Origin: Maribacter arcticus | Lineage (GTDB): Bacteria; Bacteroidota; Bacteroidia; Flavobacteriales; Flavobacteriaceae | Assembly (NCBI RefSeq): GCF_900167935.1 | Contig: NZ_FUYL01000003.1 | Coordinates: forward strand, 248,001 to 312,000 | DNA: 64,000 nucleotides | Direction: 5' to 3' | Part shown: positions 54,846 through 63,695 of the stretch, piece by piece | Position numbering within the stretch: position 1 is the stretch's first letter | How the letters are laid out: each line of letters opens with the position of its first letter | The notes under the pieces: generated by a model | Databases searched by the model: none | The model's input: only the letters and a program-made list of their open reading frames with translations | What the model was told of the DNA's origin: nothing | Position numbers and translations under genes: made by a program

Positions 54846-56477
54846 ATGAAAAACATACAAATTCTAATATTCATTCTAATTCTATCTAGCAACTATTCCC
54901 CAGCGCAAGAGACCAACTCATTTCCTGTTCAAGTAAAAATTGAAAACGGAACTATAGAAGGTAATTATGACACCCATAATGGTATTCAGCGTTATTTCGG
55001 AATTCCATTTGCTAAACCACCAGTAGGTGAACTTCGTTGGAAAGCTCCACAACCGCTAGATAATTGGGATGGTATAAAGGAAACCAAAGCCTTTGGACCA
55101 AGACCGATGCAAACTATGGTTTTTGGTGATATGAATTCTAGGTCAAATGGAGTTAGTGAAGATTGTCTTTATTTAAATGTTTGGACACCGGCGAACATGG
55201 ATACTAAAGATTTACCAGTACTTGTTTACTTCTTCGGAGGTGGTAATGTTGCCGGTGATGCATCTGAGCCACGATATGATGGTGAGAGCATGGCTAAAGA
55301 AGGTATCGTTGTGGTAACTACTAATTATCGTTTAAATATATTTGGTTTTTTAGCGCATCCAGAATTAAGTGCAGAGGCCTCATATAAAGCATCAGGAAAT
55401 TATGGCTTATTAGACCAAAACGCAGCGTTAAAGTGGGTGAATAAAAATATTTCTGCTTTTGGTGGCGACCCGAATAAAGTAACCATTGCTGGCGAATCGG
55501 CTGGATCAATTGGCGCAAGTCAACAAATGGCTTCGCCATTATCAAAAAATCTAATTGCTGGTGCAATAGGGGAAAGCGGTGCTTCAATAAACCCTACAAT
55601 GTCTCCGGTGACTTTAAAAGAAGCTGAAAAAACAGGATTAGAATTTGCTAAAAGTATTGGATATCCTACACTTGCGGAATTACGTAAATTGAGCACAAGA
55701 GAAGTATATGAATTATACAATAGTTCAAAAAGATTTGGGTTCTCTGCTGTATTAGATGGCTATTTTTTACCTAAGACCCTTCCTGAAATATTCGAAAGTA
55801 AAGAACAAGCCATGGTACCCTTATTACTTGGTTGGAATTCTGCCGAAATCCCCGGTATGGCATTTACCCAAGGTCCTTATTCCGAAGAAAATTATGTGAA
55901 CAAGGTAAAAGAAGCTTACCCTAAGGAATATGCCAAGGTATTAGAATTGTACCCACATGGGTCAGAAAAAGAAATTGAATTATCGGCCACGGCATTAGCT
56001 TCTGACCGATTCATATCTTACAGTACCTGGAAATGGTTTGATCTTCATAGAAAAAATAGCAACCAACCTGTATACCGTTATTTATACAGCAAATTAAGAC
56101 CATCTCTTGTTGATAACAACCTTGCTTCAGGTTTAGCTGGAGGAACAGTAGAAAAAGGATCTGAAGCACCACCAATGCCAAAAGCAGTTGGTGCGCCACA
56201 TGCTTGCGAAATTGAATACTGTATGGGAAATTTACACTTGGTAAAAGACTATGCTTGGACTGCAGATGACTTTAAGGTTTCTAAAGACATGATGACCTAT
56301 TTCGCTAATTTTATTAAAACTGGCAACCCGAATGGAGAAGGTTTACCAAATTGGGAAGCCGCAGAACCAAAAGACAGTAGACCTTCTGTTATGGTAATCG
56401 ATACAGAAAGCAAATTAATAGAAGCCGAGAATGATGCACGTTACGAGTTTTTAGATAAAGCCTATAAAAACAATTAA
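54846..56477 (+). CDS. Exported type-B carboxylesterase
   Basis: A 543-residue alpha/beta-hydrolase of the carboxylesterase B family. The signal peptide is about residues 1-21. The nucleophile elbow GESAGS puts the catalytic Ser at about Ser218 (VTIAGESAGSIGA). The oxyanion region is YFFGGGNVAGDASEPRYDG, the acid Glu is probably in LLLGWNSAEIPGM and the His in VGAPHACEIEYCMGN. ISEDCLYLNVWTPA-type sequence (VSEDCLYLNVWTPANM) precedes it. It may remove acyl or aryl ester groups from glycans, but the substrate is unproven. A strong terminator follows. Confidence 0.92.
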   Translation: MKNIQILIFILILSSNYSPAQETNSFPVQVKIENGTIEGNYDTHNGIQRYFGIPFAKPPVGELRWKAPQPLDNWDGIKETKAFGPRPMQTMVFGDMNSRSNGVSEDCLYLNVWTPANMDTKDLPVLVYFFGGGNVAGDASEPRYDGESMAKEGIVVVTTNYRLNIFGFLAHPELSAEASYKASGNYGLLDQNAALKWVNKNISAFGGDPNKVTIAGESAGSIGASQQMASPLSKNLIAGAIGESGASINPTMSPVTLKEAEKTGLEFAKSIGYPTLAELRKLSTREVYELYNSSKRFGFSAVLDGYFLPKTLPEIFESKEQAMVPLLLGWNSAEIPGMAFTQGPYSEENYVNKVKEAYPKEYAKVLELYPHGSEKEIELSATALASDRFISYSTWKWFDLHRKNSNQPVYRYLYSKLRPSLVDNNLASGLAGGTVEKGSEAPPMPKAVGAPHACEIEYCMGNLHLVKDYAWTADDFKVSKDMMTYFANFIKTGNPNGEGLPNWEAAEPKDSRPSVMVIDTESKLIEAENDARYEFLDKAYKNN

Positions 56478-56489
56478 AAGGATAGTTTT

Positions 56490-56536
56490 ATAATTGGTAT
56501 TGGGTTTCTTAAAAAGAAATACCAATTATGTTTTTT
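56490..56536 (+). terminator. Rho-independent terminator of the carboxylesterase gene
   Basis: A 12-bp perfect stem, ATAATTGGTATT (56490-56501) with AATACCAATTAT (56518-56529), followed by GTTTTTT. It lies 12 bp after the stop codon. Confidence 0.9.
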
Positions 56537-56586
56537 GAGTTACATTTTGTTTTAAATGTAACCACCAAAACCCGTAAATTGCCCCC

Positions 56587-56724
56587 ATGAAAAAAATCAT
56601 TCAAATTATTGGTGCCTGGTATGGCGCAAAGAAAATTGGAGGTGGTAAATGTGGATGTATAGGAACCTTTTTTGTATTTCTTATATTATTCTGGATTTTA
56701 GGATACGTACTTGACGCTTTTTAA
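56587..56724 (+). CDS. Small membrane peptide, 45 residues
   Basis: A 45-residue frame beginning MKKIIQIIGAWYGAKKIGGG, then CGCIGTFFVFLILFWILGYV and ending LDAF. It has a basic, Gly-rich amphipathic N-terminus with a Cys-Gly-Cys pair and a single C-terminal membrane helix. The start and length look like a real small gene: it sits between a terminator and the convergent dnaE2-like gene, with which it shares the TTAA stop overlap at 56721-56724. I do not recognise a function. Confidence 0.6.
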   Translation: MKKIIQIIGAWYGAKKIGGGKCGCIGTFFVFLILFWILGYVLDAF

Positions 56725-59700
56725 GCAAGCTGATTCCCTAATCTATTTTCTTCTTGGTCATTCATTTTCTTTTGGTCAAAAACTTTGACGCTGGTTTTCA
56801 TATCGGCATACCTTGGATCTTGAACAAAATCTTGTTTTTGTAGTTTGATAACTTCTATGCTTAAAAAGCCGAATTCGCTTACCACCTTACCATAGAATCG
56901 GTAAATACCTCTACCTCTAAACATAAATTTAGCAGCTACCGGCGGAAACAATACGGTGTCAAAAACCTGCCCTTGTTGATCTATTAGTGTTGCAAAATAC
57001 ATCGCCTTATTTGTATGTGTTTTAGTGCGTTTAACAGTCACCAAATAGCCATAGATATCGATATTTTTATTCAGGAATCTTTCAAAATCTTTACTGCCCG
57101 TGCTATTCAATAGCGGTTCTGACAAGAGCTCGAACGGGCTACACAAACTAAAGCCCAACAACTCTAGTTGCGTAAAAGCAACCTCTAAATTGGTACTGTA
57201 TAATGAGGGAATTTCAAAATGTTGCTGCCGTGGTGCAAAAAGTTTGGGATGGTCTATTTTTTTTGTCTTGTTCAAAAAAAGATGTGCTTTCCATAACAAC
57301 TCGTGTTTATTAGCATCCGTAAACCTAAAGGCGTCAATTCGTATCAAAATACTTACTTGCTCTATGGAAATAATCAAGCGGTCTAGAAAATCTTCCAACG
57401 AAATAAAAATTCCATTAGCATAGCGCTCTTTCAAAATACGCTCCATAACACGTTCTTCCAATTCACGTAAATAACCTAAGCCTAAATATAAATCGGTATT
57501 ATATATTCGATTACCAGCATTACTTTTGTTTACGCAAGGCGGATGTATGGTAGCACCCAATATACGAGCTTCATGTACATAAAACTCAGGCCTATAAAAT
57601 CCCCCTCCATTGTTAAGTACTGCCACCATATATTCTAACGGATAATAGGCGCGCAAAAACAAACTCTGATAGCTCTCTACCGCGTACGAAGCTGAGTGGC
57701 CCTTTGCAAAGGCATAACCAGCAAAACTAGCCACTTGGTCCCAAATTTCTTTAATGAGCTTTTCTTCATACCCCTTCTTTCTACAGTTATCCATAAACTT
57801 GTCCTGAACTTTTTGAAACTCTTCCCGAGAACGAAATTTACCGCTCATTCCACGTCTCAACACATCAGCTTCACCCAAATCTAAACCTGCAAAATGGTGT
57901 GCTACTTTAATAACATCTTCTTGGTATACCATAACCCCATAAGTTTCTGGCATAATTTCTAACATCACTGGGTGCGCCAACTCCTCTGCCCTACCTTTAT
58001 TACGATGGCGTAGAATATACTCTCGCATCATTCCACTTTTAGAAACTCCTGGGCGAATGATAGAACTCGCAGCCACCAGCCCCAAGTAGGTATCCACTTC
58101 TAGCTTCTTCAACAACATGCGCATAGCGGGCGATTCCACATAAAAACAACCCATACATTGCGCCATTTTCACCATGTTATTGATTTTAGGGTCTTTTTTA
58201 AACGCCTTAATATCATGAATATCAAACTTGGAGAATTCCTCTGGGCGGTCACGCTCCAAAATATCCAATGTCTCCTTTATTTTAGATAATCCGCGTTGTG
58301 CGAGAATATCGAATTTATAGAGTCCGACATCCTCCGCAATCACCATATCGAACTGTGTGGTAGGAAATCCTTTTGGAGGCATATTGGTCGCCGAGAACCA
58401 ATGAATGGGTTTCTCGGTAATTAAAATTCCGCCCGCATGTATACTCAGGTAATTGGGCATGCCGTGTAGCAACTGCGTGTATTTTAGCACTAAAGCCGAA
58501 ATAGTATCTAGACGACCCGCTTGAATAGTACCATCGCAGAGCAAATCGATTTCATCTTTAGGAAGGCCAAATACCTTGCCCAGTTCACGTATAACACCGC
58601 GCGACTGAAAAGTAACATAGGTACCTAACAGCGCTACATTCTCAAATCGGTTAAAAATATACTCGGTCATTAAAGGTCTATCCCTGTGCGAAAAATCGAT
58701 ATCAAAATCTGGTGGATTAACGCGATACAGATTAATAAACCGCTCAAAATACAGGTCGAGCTCCATTGGATCTACATCGGTAATAAAAAGCAAATAAGCT
58801 ACAATACTATTGGCACCACTACCCCGCCCCACATAAAAAAAGTTCTGCTTTCGTGCGTGCGAAATAATATCCCAATTAATGAGAAAATAAGAGACAAAAC
58901 CCATCTTTTTAATGAGGTAGAGTTCTTTTGCTAAACGGTCTAAAATTGGTTGATCAATTTCTGGATATCTATAGGGCAAGCCCTCTTGACAGAGTTTTTC
59001 CAAAAAAACCTCATCCTCTTCCTTTGTTTTTAAATAAGTTTGAAGGTTCTGTGGTTTTCGGCCTTCAGAAAAATCAAAATGAATGGAGCAAGAATCCATC
59101 AACCGCTGTGTATTTTCTAGAATAAAACTATGTTCAGAAAAATGTGCCGCCAGATTAGGGATAGAATACATTTTTTCATCTTCACTCGCCTGTTCTGTAA
59201 CCGACAACATACTGAGCAAGGTGTTATTATCAACGGCACGTAACAATCGGTGCGCATTAAAATCGCGTTTATTTCTAAACGTTACGGGCTGCAACAATAC
59301 TATTTTGTCTCGTTGCTCCAATAATTTCGAAAAACGGAGTCGCTTTAATTCGCTAACAGAAACTCCTATAAACTCATTTTCTGCAAAGCTTTTCTTTTCA
59401 TTCTGAAGCACTTTTTCAAACGGATAAATAACATATGCATGTTCAAACTTCGGAGCTATTTCTGGGATGTTCTTTCCTTGATGAATATGGTCTGATAGAA
59501 AATTATTGAGCTCTAAAAATCCTTCATTATTCATTGCAATACCTACAAAACAAGGCTCTACTCCGTTTCTAAAATCAATACCCAAAATAGGCCGTATATC
59601 ATATTCCGATGCCTTACGAACAAAGTTTAAGCAGGCAGATGTATTGTTGATATCTGTCAATGCCAATTGCGTCACGTGATGCTCTTTTGCCAATTGCAAG

Positions 59701-59762
59701 AGCTCCAGTTCTGAAAAGGTACCGTAGCGAAGGCTGTAATATGTATGGCAGTTTAGGTACAC
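56721..59762 (-). CDS. DnaE2-like error-prone DNA polymerase III alpha homologue
   Basis: A second C-family polymerase, 1013 residues, downstream of dinB on the same strand. The polymerase core is intact: GRGSGANSIVAYLLF and catalytic Asp residues in NPPDFDIDFSHRDR, with GYAFAKGHSASYAVESYQ later. The N-terminal PHP domain is degraded: the HxH of replicative DnaE is N-C-H (LNCHTYYSL) and the DH pair is DI (LALTDINN). There is no exonuclease domain. The combination of shorter chain, missing proofreading and dinB partner fits the DnaE2/ImuC translesion class. No ImuA or LexA gene is adjacent. Confidence 0.88.
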   Translation of the reverse strand: MYLNCHTYYSLRYGTFSELELLQLAKEHHVTQLALTDINNTSACLNFVRKASEYDIRPILGIDFRNGVEPCFVGIAMNNEGFLELNNFLSDHIHQGKNIPEIAPKFEHAYVIYPFEKVLQNEKKSFAENEFIGVSVSELKRLRFSKLLEQRDKIVLLQPVTFRNKRDFNAHRLLRAVDNNTLLSMLSVTEQASEDEKMYSIPNLAAHFSEHSFILENTQRLMDSCSIHFDFSEGRKPQNLQTYLKTKEEDEVFLEKLCQEGLPYRYPEIDQPILDRLAKELYLIKKMGFVSYFLINWDIISHARKQNFFYVGRGSGANSIVAYLLFITDVDPMELDLYFERFINLYRVNPPDFDIDFSHRDRPLMTEYIFNRFENVALLGTYVTFQSRGVIRELGKVFGLPKDEIDLLCDGTIQAGRLDTISALVLKYTQLLHGMPNYLSIHAGGILITEKPIHWFSATNMPPKGFPTTQFDMVIAEDVGLYKFDILAQRGLSKIKETLDILERDRPEEFSKFDIHDIKAFKKDPKINNMVKMAQCMGCFYVESPAMRMLLKKLEVDTYLGLVAASSIIRPGVSKSGMMREYILRHRNKGRAEELAHPVMLEIMPETYGVMVYQEDVIKVAHHFAGLDLGEADVLRRGMSGKFRSREEFQKVQDKFMDNCRKKGYEEKLIKEIWDQVASFAGYAFAKGHSASYAVESYQSLFLRAYYPLEYMVAVLNNGGGFYRPEFYVHEARILGATIHPPCVNKSNAGNRIYNTDLYLGLGYLRELEERVMERILKERYANGIFISLEDFLDRLIISIEQVSILIRIDAFRFTDANKHELLWKAHLFLNKTKKIDHPKLFAPRQQHFEIPSLYSTNLEVAFTQLELLGFSLCSPFELLSEPLLNSTGSKDFERFLNKNIDIYGYLVTVKRTKTHTNKAMYFATLIDQQGQVFDTVLFPPVAAKFMFRGRGIYRFYGKVVSEFGFLSIEVIKLQKQDFVQDPRYADMKTSVKVFDQKKMNDQEENRLGNQLA

Positions 59763-59880
59763 GTTTTTTGTTGTTCGTTTTTTGTTTTTTGTGCTATTCG
59801 CTTGGCGCTGTTCGCTATTCGCTAAACGCTGGTTTTTGGTGGTTGGTCTTTTTGCGTTGGGCGCTAGGCGTTTTGCGCAA
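59763..59880. repeat. Degenerate AGCGAA/CAAAAAA minisatellite between dnaE2-like gene and dinB
   Basis: Read on the minus strand, this spacer has runs such as AGCGAATAGCGAACAGCG and AAAAAACAAAAAACGAACAA, built from variants of AGCGAA(T/C), GCGCC and CAAAAAA units. Its G+C content is above the neighbouring spacers and it is strongly strand-asymmetric (plus strand rich in G and T). It separates two genes that would otherwise be a tight operon. Confidence 0.75.
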
Positions 59881-59893
59881 TGCGCTTCAAAAA

Positions 59894-61108
59894 CTAAAGC
59901 TTCCGGTGTGCTAGCACAACAGGTGGCAGGCCGTTAAAAGGATTATGCATTCGCCCAATAGTTTTGGCTCCCATGCCCGATGCTCGTAGTACACTCTTAT
60001 CTCCATAGCGTTTACGAATTTCATCCATCGCATTATAAAGACTTAGAATTTCTTCGGTATCATCGAACAGATTAATTTGATAATTACCAGTAACCAAATG
60101 ACTAAAACGTATGCCTATCAACCGTACCAATAGCCTACGGTTATATAAATTCTTGAATAAATCTAAAATCTTGGGAATCAAAATATGGTCGGCACTCGTA
60201 TAGGGAATGCGTAGTTGTTTTGAATAGGTGTTAAAATCAGAATATCGAATTTTTACTGAAATACACGCTGTCAACTTTTCACCTCGTCGTAATTGATACG
60301 CTAGATTCTCGGTCATGGCAATGAGAATACCTCGCAGTCTATTTACATCAATAGTATCCTTATCAAATGTACGTTCGGTTGAAATCGATTTTCGTTCACA
60401 GAATGGGATTACGGGCGTATTATCTATACCGTTGGCTCTTTTCCAAATAACACCTCCATTGGCTCCCAATACCCGCTGCATGACCTCCATAGGCATTTCT
60501 TGTACGGTTCGTACTTGTCGTAAACCCAAATTTCGCAAGGTCTGGTAGGTTTTATCACCCACCATAGGGATTTTCTTTATAGAAAGTGGCGCTAAAAAAG
60601 GTTTCTCCAATCCTTCATCAATTTTCAATTGATTATTAGGCTTGGCCTCATTTGTTGCTACTTTAGAAACAACCTTGTTTGCCGATAGGCCAAAGGAAAT
60701 GGGGAGTCCGGTTTCTCTGATGATTTTCTTCCGCATTTCAGAGGCATACTGGTAGCAACCAAAAAAACGGTCCATACCAGAAAGGTCTGCATAAAACTCA
60801 TCGATACTCGATTTTTCAAATACGGGAACATACTCTTTGATGATTTCCGTCACCAAATCTGAGTGCTTGCTGTACTCCCCTGCATTACCACGAATCACAA
60901 AAGCTTCGGGACATAGTTCGCGGGCCATTTTCATGGGCATACCAGAATGCACTCCAAACCCGCGGGTTTCATAACTACATGCCGCTACCACACCACGGTC
61001 TCCCGTACCACCCACTAGCAAGGGTTTATTTTGCAACTCACGATTATTGAGTCGCTCTACGGATACATAAAATGTATCTAAATCTATGTGAAGTATGGTC
61101 TTGCTCAT
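59894..61108 (-). CDS. dinB: DNA polymerase IV (Y family)
   Basis: A 404-residue translesion polymerase. The palm contains the catalytic Asp in ILHIDLDTFYVSVERLNN and the Asp-Glu pair in KSSIDEFYADLSGMDRFFG. SFGLSANKVVSKVATNEAKP and KIPMVGDKTYQTLRNLGLRQ (HhH) follow. The little-finger domain contains KSISTERTFDKDTI. A strong ribosome-binding site (GGAGG) precedes the ATG. It is followed after a minisatellite spacer by the dnaE2-like gene; together they look like a damage-inducible mutasome. Two dyads at 61145-61179 are the likely operators. Confidence 0.94.
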   Translation of the reverse strand: MSKTILHIDLDTFYVSVERLNNRELQNKPLLVGGTGDRGVVAACSYETRGFGVHSGMPMKMARELCPEAFVIRGNAGEYSKHSDLVTEIIKEYVPVFEKSSIDEFYADLSGMDRFFGCYQYASEMRKKIIRETGLPISFGLSANKVVSKVATNEAKPNNQLKIDEGLEKPFLAPLSIKKIPMVGDKTYQTLRNLGLRQVRTVQEMPMEVMQRVLGANGGVIWKRANGIDNTPVIPFCERKSISTERTFDKDTIDVNRLRGILIAMTENLAYQLRRGEKLTACISVKIRYSDFNTYSKQLRIPYTSADHILIPKILDLFKNLYNRRLLVRLIGIRFSHLVTGNYQINLFDDTEEILSLYNAMDEIRKRYGDKSVLRASGMGAKTIGRMHNPFNGLPPVVLAHRKL

Positions 61109-61144
61109 AACTATCCCTCCAAAAAAATCGGGATAGCTAAATTA

Positions 61145-61157
61145 TGGATTATTTCCA
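61145..61157 (-). promoter_or_regulatory. Candidate operator, proximal dyad, before dinB
   Basis: TGGA-N5-TCCA, flanked by AATTAT/ATAATT-type arms (one extra base on one side). Centre about 43 bp before the dinB ATG and 19 bp from the distal dyad at 61161-61179, which shares the GGA-N5-TCC core. Confidence 0.55.
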
Positions 61158-61160
61158 ATA

Positions 61161-61179
61161 ATTAGGATTTATTCCTAAT
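61161..61179 (-). promoter_or_regulatory. Candidate operator, distal dyad, before dinB
   Basis: ATTAGGA-N5-TCCTAAT, a perfect 7-bp inverted repeat with a 5-bp spacer. Together with the proximal dyad it gives two GGA-N5-TCC sites 19 bp apart in the dinB promoter region, consistent with a dimeric repressor such as LexA. Confidence 0.6.
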
Positions 61180-61208
61180 ATTAACATTATTATATTTTAA
61201 TAGCGAAG

Positions 61209-62621
61209 TCAGTTTTTTTGAGGTATGTACCAAACATCATTATTTAAATCCACCCCACCATCAAGTTCTTCTTGCACTACCCTGTCAATGATATAAATTC
61301 CTTTTGTAGCCATATGGTCAAAATCATCAATACCGTCGTTTGGAAACCCGATTCTTGTGCGATGAATATTAAACTTATCAGCAAATTTTCTATTAAAAGC
61401 CTTTTCAACCCCTTCTTTACCTAACATAAAACCCAATAATCCACCCCATGTTGCGGTAGGGTTATCAGAATCCCATCCACATAAAGTTCCAATTTTAATA
61501 GTTTCCTTTATATCGCCCTCACCATATAATAAGCTAACAATACTTGCCCCAAAATTAATACCTGCCGCAAAACAACCATTACAAGTCTCATCTTTAGTAG
61601 CCCATAAATACCCATCTTCTTGACGAATTTGATATTTCTCATGTAAAGCATCTCTAGCTTCTTCCCATGTAACTCCAGATTCATATTCCCCTCTTACAAA
61701 ATCGAACATTTTAGCTGAGTATGAATCATTGGGTAATTGCTTACGGGCTTCTGCAGCCATCCAATTTAAATTCGCTTTAATAGATTTATCATCATCTGCC
61801 AAAGGAGCCAAAGCATACATAACTACATTAAAATTAGAAATCCACTCTGCGTTTTCTCTAGCAACGGTTTGTATGGGCAAATGCGCCATTTTCAGTGCTA
61901 CATCTGAGCGCGTAGGAGCGAAAAAACCAAATATTTCGGTAGTCAGTTGAGCATCAATCATTTCATAATACTGGTTATTCTCAGGTAATCCTGTTTCTGG
62001 CGGTAGCATACCTTCCTCCATTAAATCAAGCGCTTGCTGATTTGAAACCCATAAATAATTTTCTTCTTCTTTTTTAATATGCTTTAACCATCCGGTCCTA
62101 ATCATTTCACCCGTTAAGATTGATGTCTTATTTTCATAGAGCAACTGCTGGTACATATATTCAATATCAGTATCATCATCTGCCCCCCAAATACTGTCTT
62201 GATCAGCGAATAAAAAATCAATTGTCTTAGAATAGTTATTTGAGCCCCATAAATTAGGTTCATCGGGTTTACCCCAGTTATCACGAGTATAAAAACCTTC
62301 TCCTTTACCCTCACTATTGGGAATTCCAATTTTATCCATTTCGGTAATCAAACCTGTCCAATTGGCAATACATTGGCCCAACCAAAAACCATATAATTTA
62401 TTCTTGTATGCTGATCTCGAGATTGTAATATCAATGCTTTTTGGTTGATAGGTTTTATAATCCAACAAAGAATCTTGTACTATATCGTGTGACATTTTTC
62501 CTGTAGAACCCATTTTATCCTTACAGGAAATTGCAGAAATTACTATTAATAATCCTAAAAAGTAAAAGCTAATTTTTCTTGAAAATCTATTTAAATATAA
62601 TATCATAGTGAACAATTTCAT
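61209..62621 (-). CDS. ADP-ribosylglycohydrolase-family lipoprotein
   Basis: A 470-residue protein of the ADP-ribosylglycohydrolase (DraG-like) superfamily, exported as a lipoprotein: the membrane segment FYFLGLLIVISAISC ends in a lipobox Cys at about residue 33. Mg-binding acidic motifs are ADDDTDIEYM near residue 147 and CGWDSDNPTATWGGLLGFML near residue 375, with GCFAAGINFGASIVSL before it. The classical enzymes remove ADP-ribose from proteins in the cytosol; an extracytoplasmic member must act on another ADP-ribosyl or N-glycosidic substrate, which is unknown. It has no operon partner. Confidence 0.82.
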   Translation of the reverse strand: MKLFTMILYLNRFSRKISFYFLGLLIVISAISCKDKMGSTGKMSHDIVQDSLLDYKTYQPKSIDITISRSAYKNKLYGFWLGQCIANWTGLITEMDKIGIPNSEGKGEGFYTRDNWGKPDEPNLWGSNNYSKTIDFLFADQDSIWGADDDTDIEYMYQQLLYENKTSILTGEMIRTGWLKHIKKEEENYLWVSNQQALDLMEEGMLPPETGLPENNQYYEMIDAQLTTEIFGFFAPTRSDVALKMAHLPIQTVARENAEWISNFNVVMYALAPLADDDKSIKANLNWMAAEARKQLPNDSYSAKMFDFVRGEYESGVTWEEARDALHEKYQIRQEDGYLWATKDETCNGCFAAGINFGASIVSLLYGEGDIKETIKIGTLCGWDSDNPTATWGGLLGFMLGKEGVEKAFNRKFADKFNIHRTRIGFPNDGIDDFDHMATKGIYIIDRVVQEELDGGVDLNNDVWYIPQKN

Positions 62622-62727
62622 ACAGAATAAAGCTAAGTAAATAATATAATCTGATTATAGTTTCTATTAATAAATACCAAGTAAATTGCAATCTACTAAA
62701 GCACGGTAACATATTAAGGTTAAATAC

Positions 62728-62735
62728 TATCTTTG
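62728..62735 (+). promoter_or_regulatory. -7 promoter element (TATCTTTG)
   Basis: Full match to TAnnTTTG 16 nt before the ATG of the exported protein gene at 62752. No -33 TTG at the usual distance. Confidence 0.5.
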
Positions 62736-62751
62736 AAACAAGACTTTATAT

Positions 62752-63627
62752 ATGCGTCAAAGCCCTTTTTTAATTTTATGTCTTTTAAGCCTGTTTACAG
62801 CAACTTCATTTGGACAAGGTAATCTGGATAGTGAAAATTCTGTAATTAACCTTACCAAACCCGATACAGGTACAAATTGGAACATTCCTGATAAAATTAC
62901 TTTAGAATGGAACACCATAAATATTGACACAAGTAAAACTATCCGTTTTTTTCTGGTACGAAATGAAATGGTAGTTCAAGAATTAGGGACTTTTAAAAAT
63001 GATGGTTTTGAAGAAGGCATTGAGCTTGCTAAGAATATTGGCTCAGGCAGTCGATATCAAGTTGTTGCCATAGAATTATTTCCAGACAATAAATTTAAGA
63101 TAGCCAAAAGAGTGACTCCCTTCTTTACCATAACCAATGCGGCATCTGATGAGCGAAAGAAAAAACAACAATTAGCAAACATCAGTTCAGTTCCAAGTCA
63201 GAAAAAATCAAAACCTAAAAAAGCAATTGCTACTAAAAATACCGAAGTAACCCAAACTGAAAAGAAACCGGTCTTAAGAGAAATTTTTGAGGGTAGAAAA
63301 ATTTCATACACCAAGGAATTACAATTCGATTCAGAAAATATAACTATAAAGATTTGGGATCATGGGAGACAAGATGGTGATATTGTTTCTATATACCTTA
63401 ATGGCGTGTCAGTTGTTTCCAAATATTATTTAACGTATTGGAAAAAAGAATTTAACGTAAAATTGGACCCTAAAAAATCTAACGACCTATTTCTTTATGC
63501 ACACAATTTAGGAGACTCCCCACCTAACACCGTGTCAATTGAAATATCAGATGGTAAAAAATCTGAGAATATTGTTCTTAACTCAGACCTTCAAAGTTGT
63601 GAAGCTGTATTGATTAGTGTTAAGTAA
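62752..63627 (+). CDS. Exported two-domain protein of unknown function
   Basis: A 291-residue secreted protein. After a signal peptide (about 1-21) comes a domain with INLTKPDTGTNWNIPDKITL and EWNTINID, recalling Kre9/KNH-type surface domains. A low-complexity linker rich in Lys, Gln and Ser covers about residues 138-180. The C-terminal domain (about 190-291; NITIKIWDHGRQDGDIVSIY, DLFLYAHNLGDSPPNTVSIE, NIVLNSDLQSCEAVLI) is a type I have seen in cell-surface proteins of Flavobacteriia, where it follows OmpA-like or peptidase parts. No enzymatic motif is present. It is a single gene. Confidence 0.75.
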   Translation: MRQSPFLILCLLSLFTATSFGQGNLDSENSVINLTKPDTGTNWNIPDKITLEWNTINIDTSKTIRFFLVRNEMVVQELGTFKNDGFEEGIELAKNIGSGSRYQVVAIELFPDNKFKIAKRVTPFFTITNAASDERKKKQQLANISSVPSQKKSKPKKAIATKNTEVTQTEKKPVLREIFEGRKISYTKELQFDSENITIKIWDHGRQDGDIVSIYLNGVSVVSKYYLTYWKKEFNVKLDPKKSNDLFLYAHNLGDSPPNTVSIEISDGKKSENIVLNSDLQSCEAVLISVK

Positions 63628-63695
63628 TACAATCTCATAACTCATAAGCATACCCAATTGTTAAAGAACAAATCTGATATATTTACAATTGTAGC

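Noticed and set aside
59763-59893. CRISPR array
   Set aside because: Units are short, degenerate and without unique spacers of constant length; there is no cas gene.
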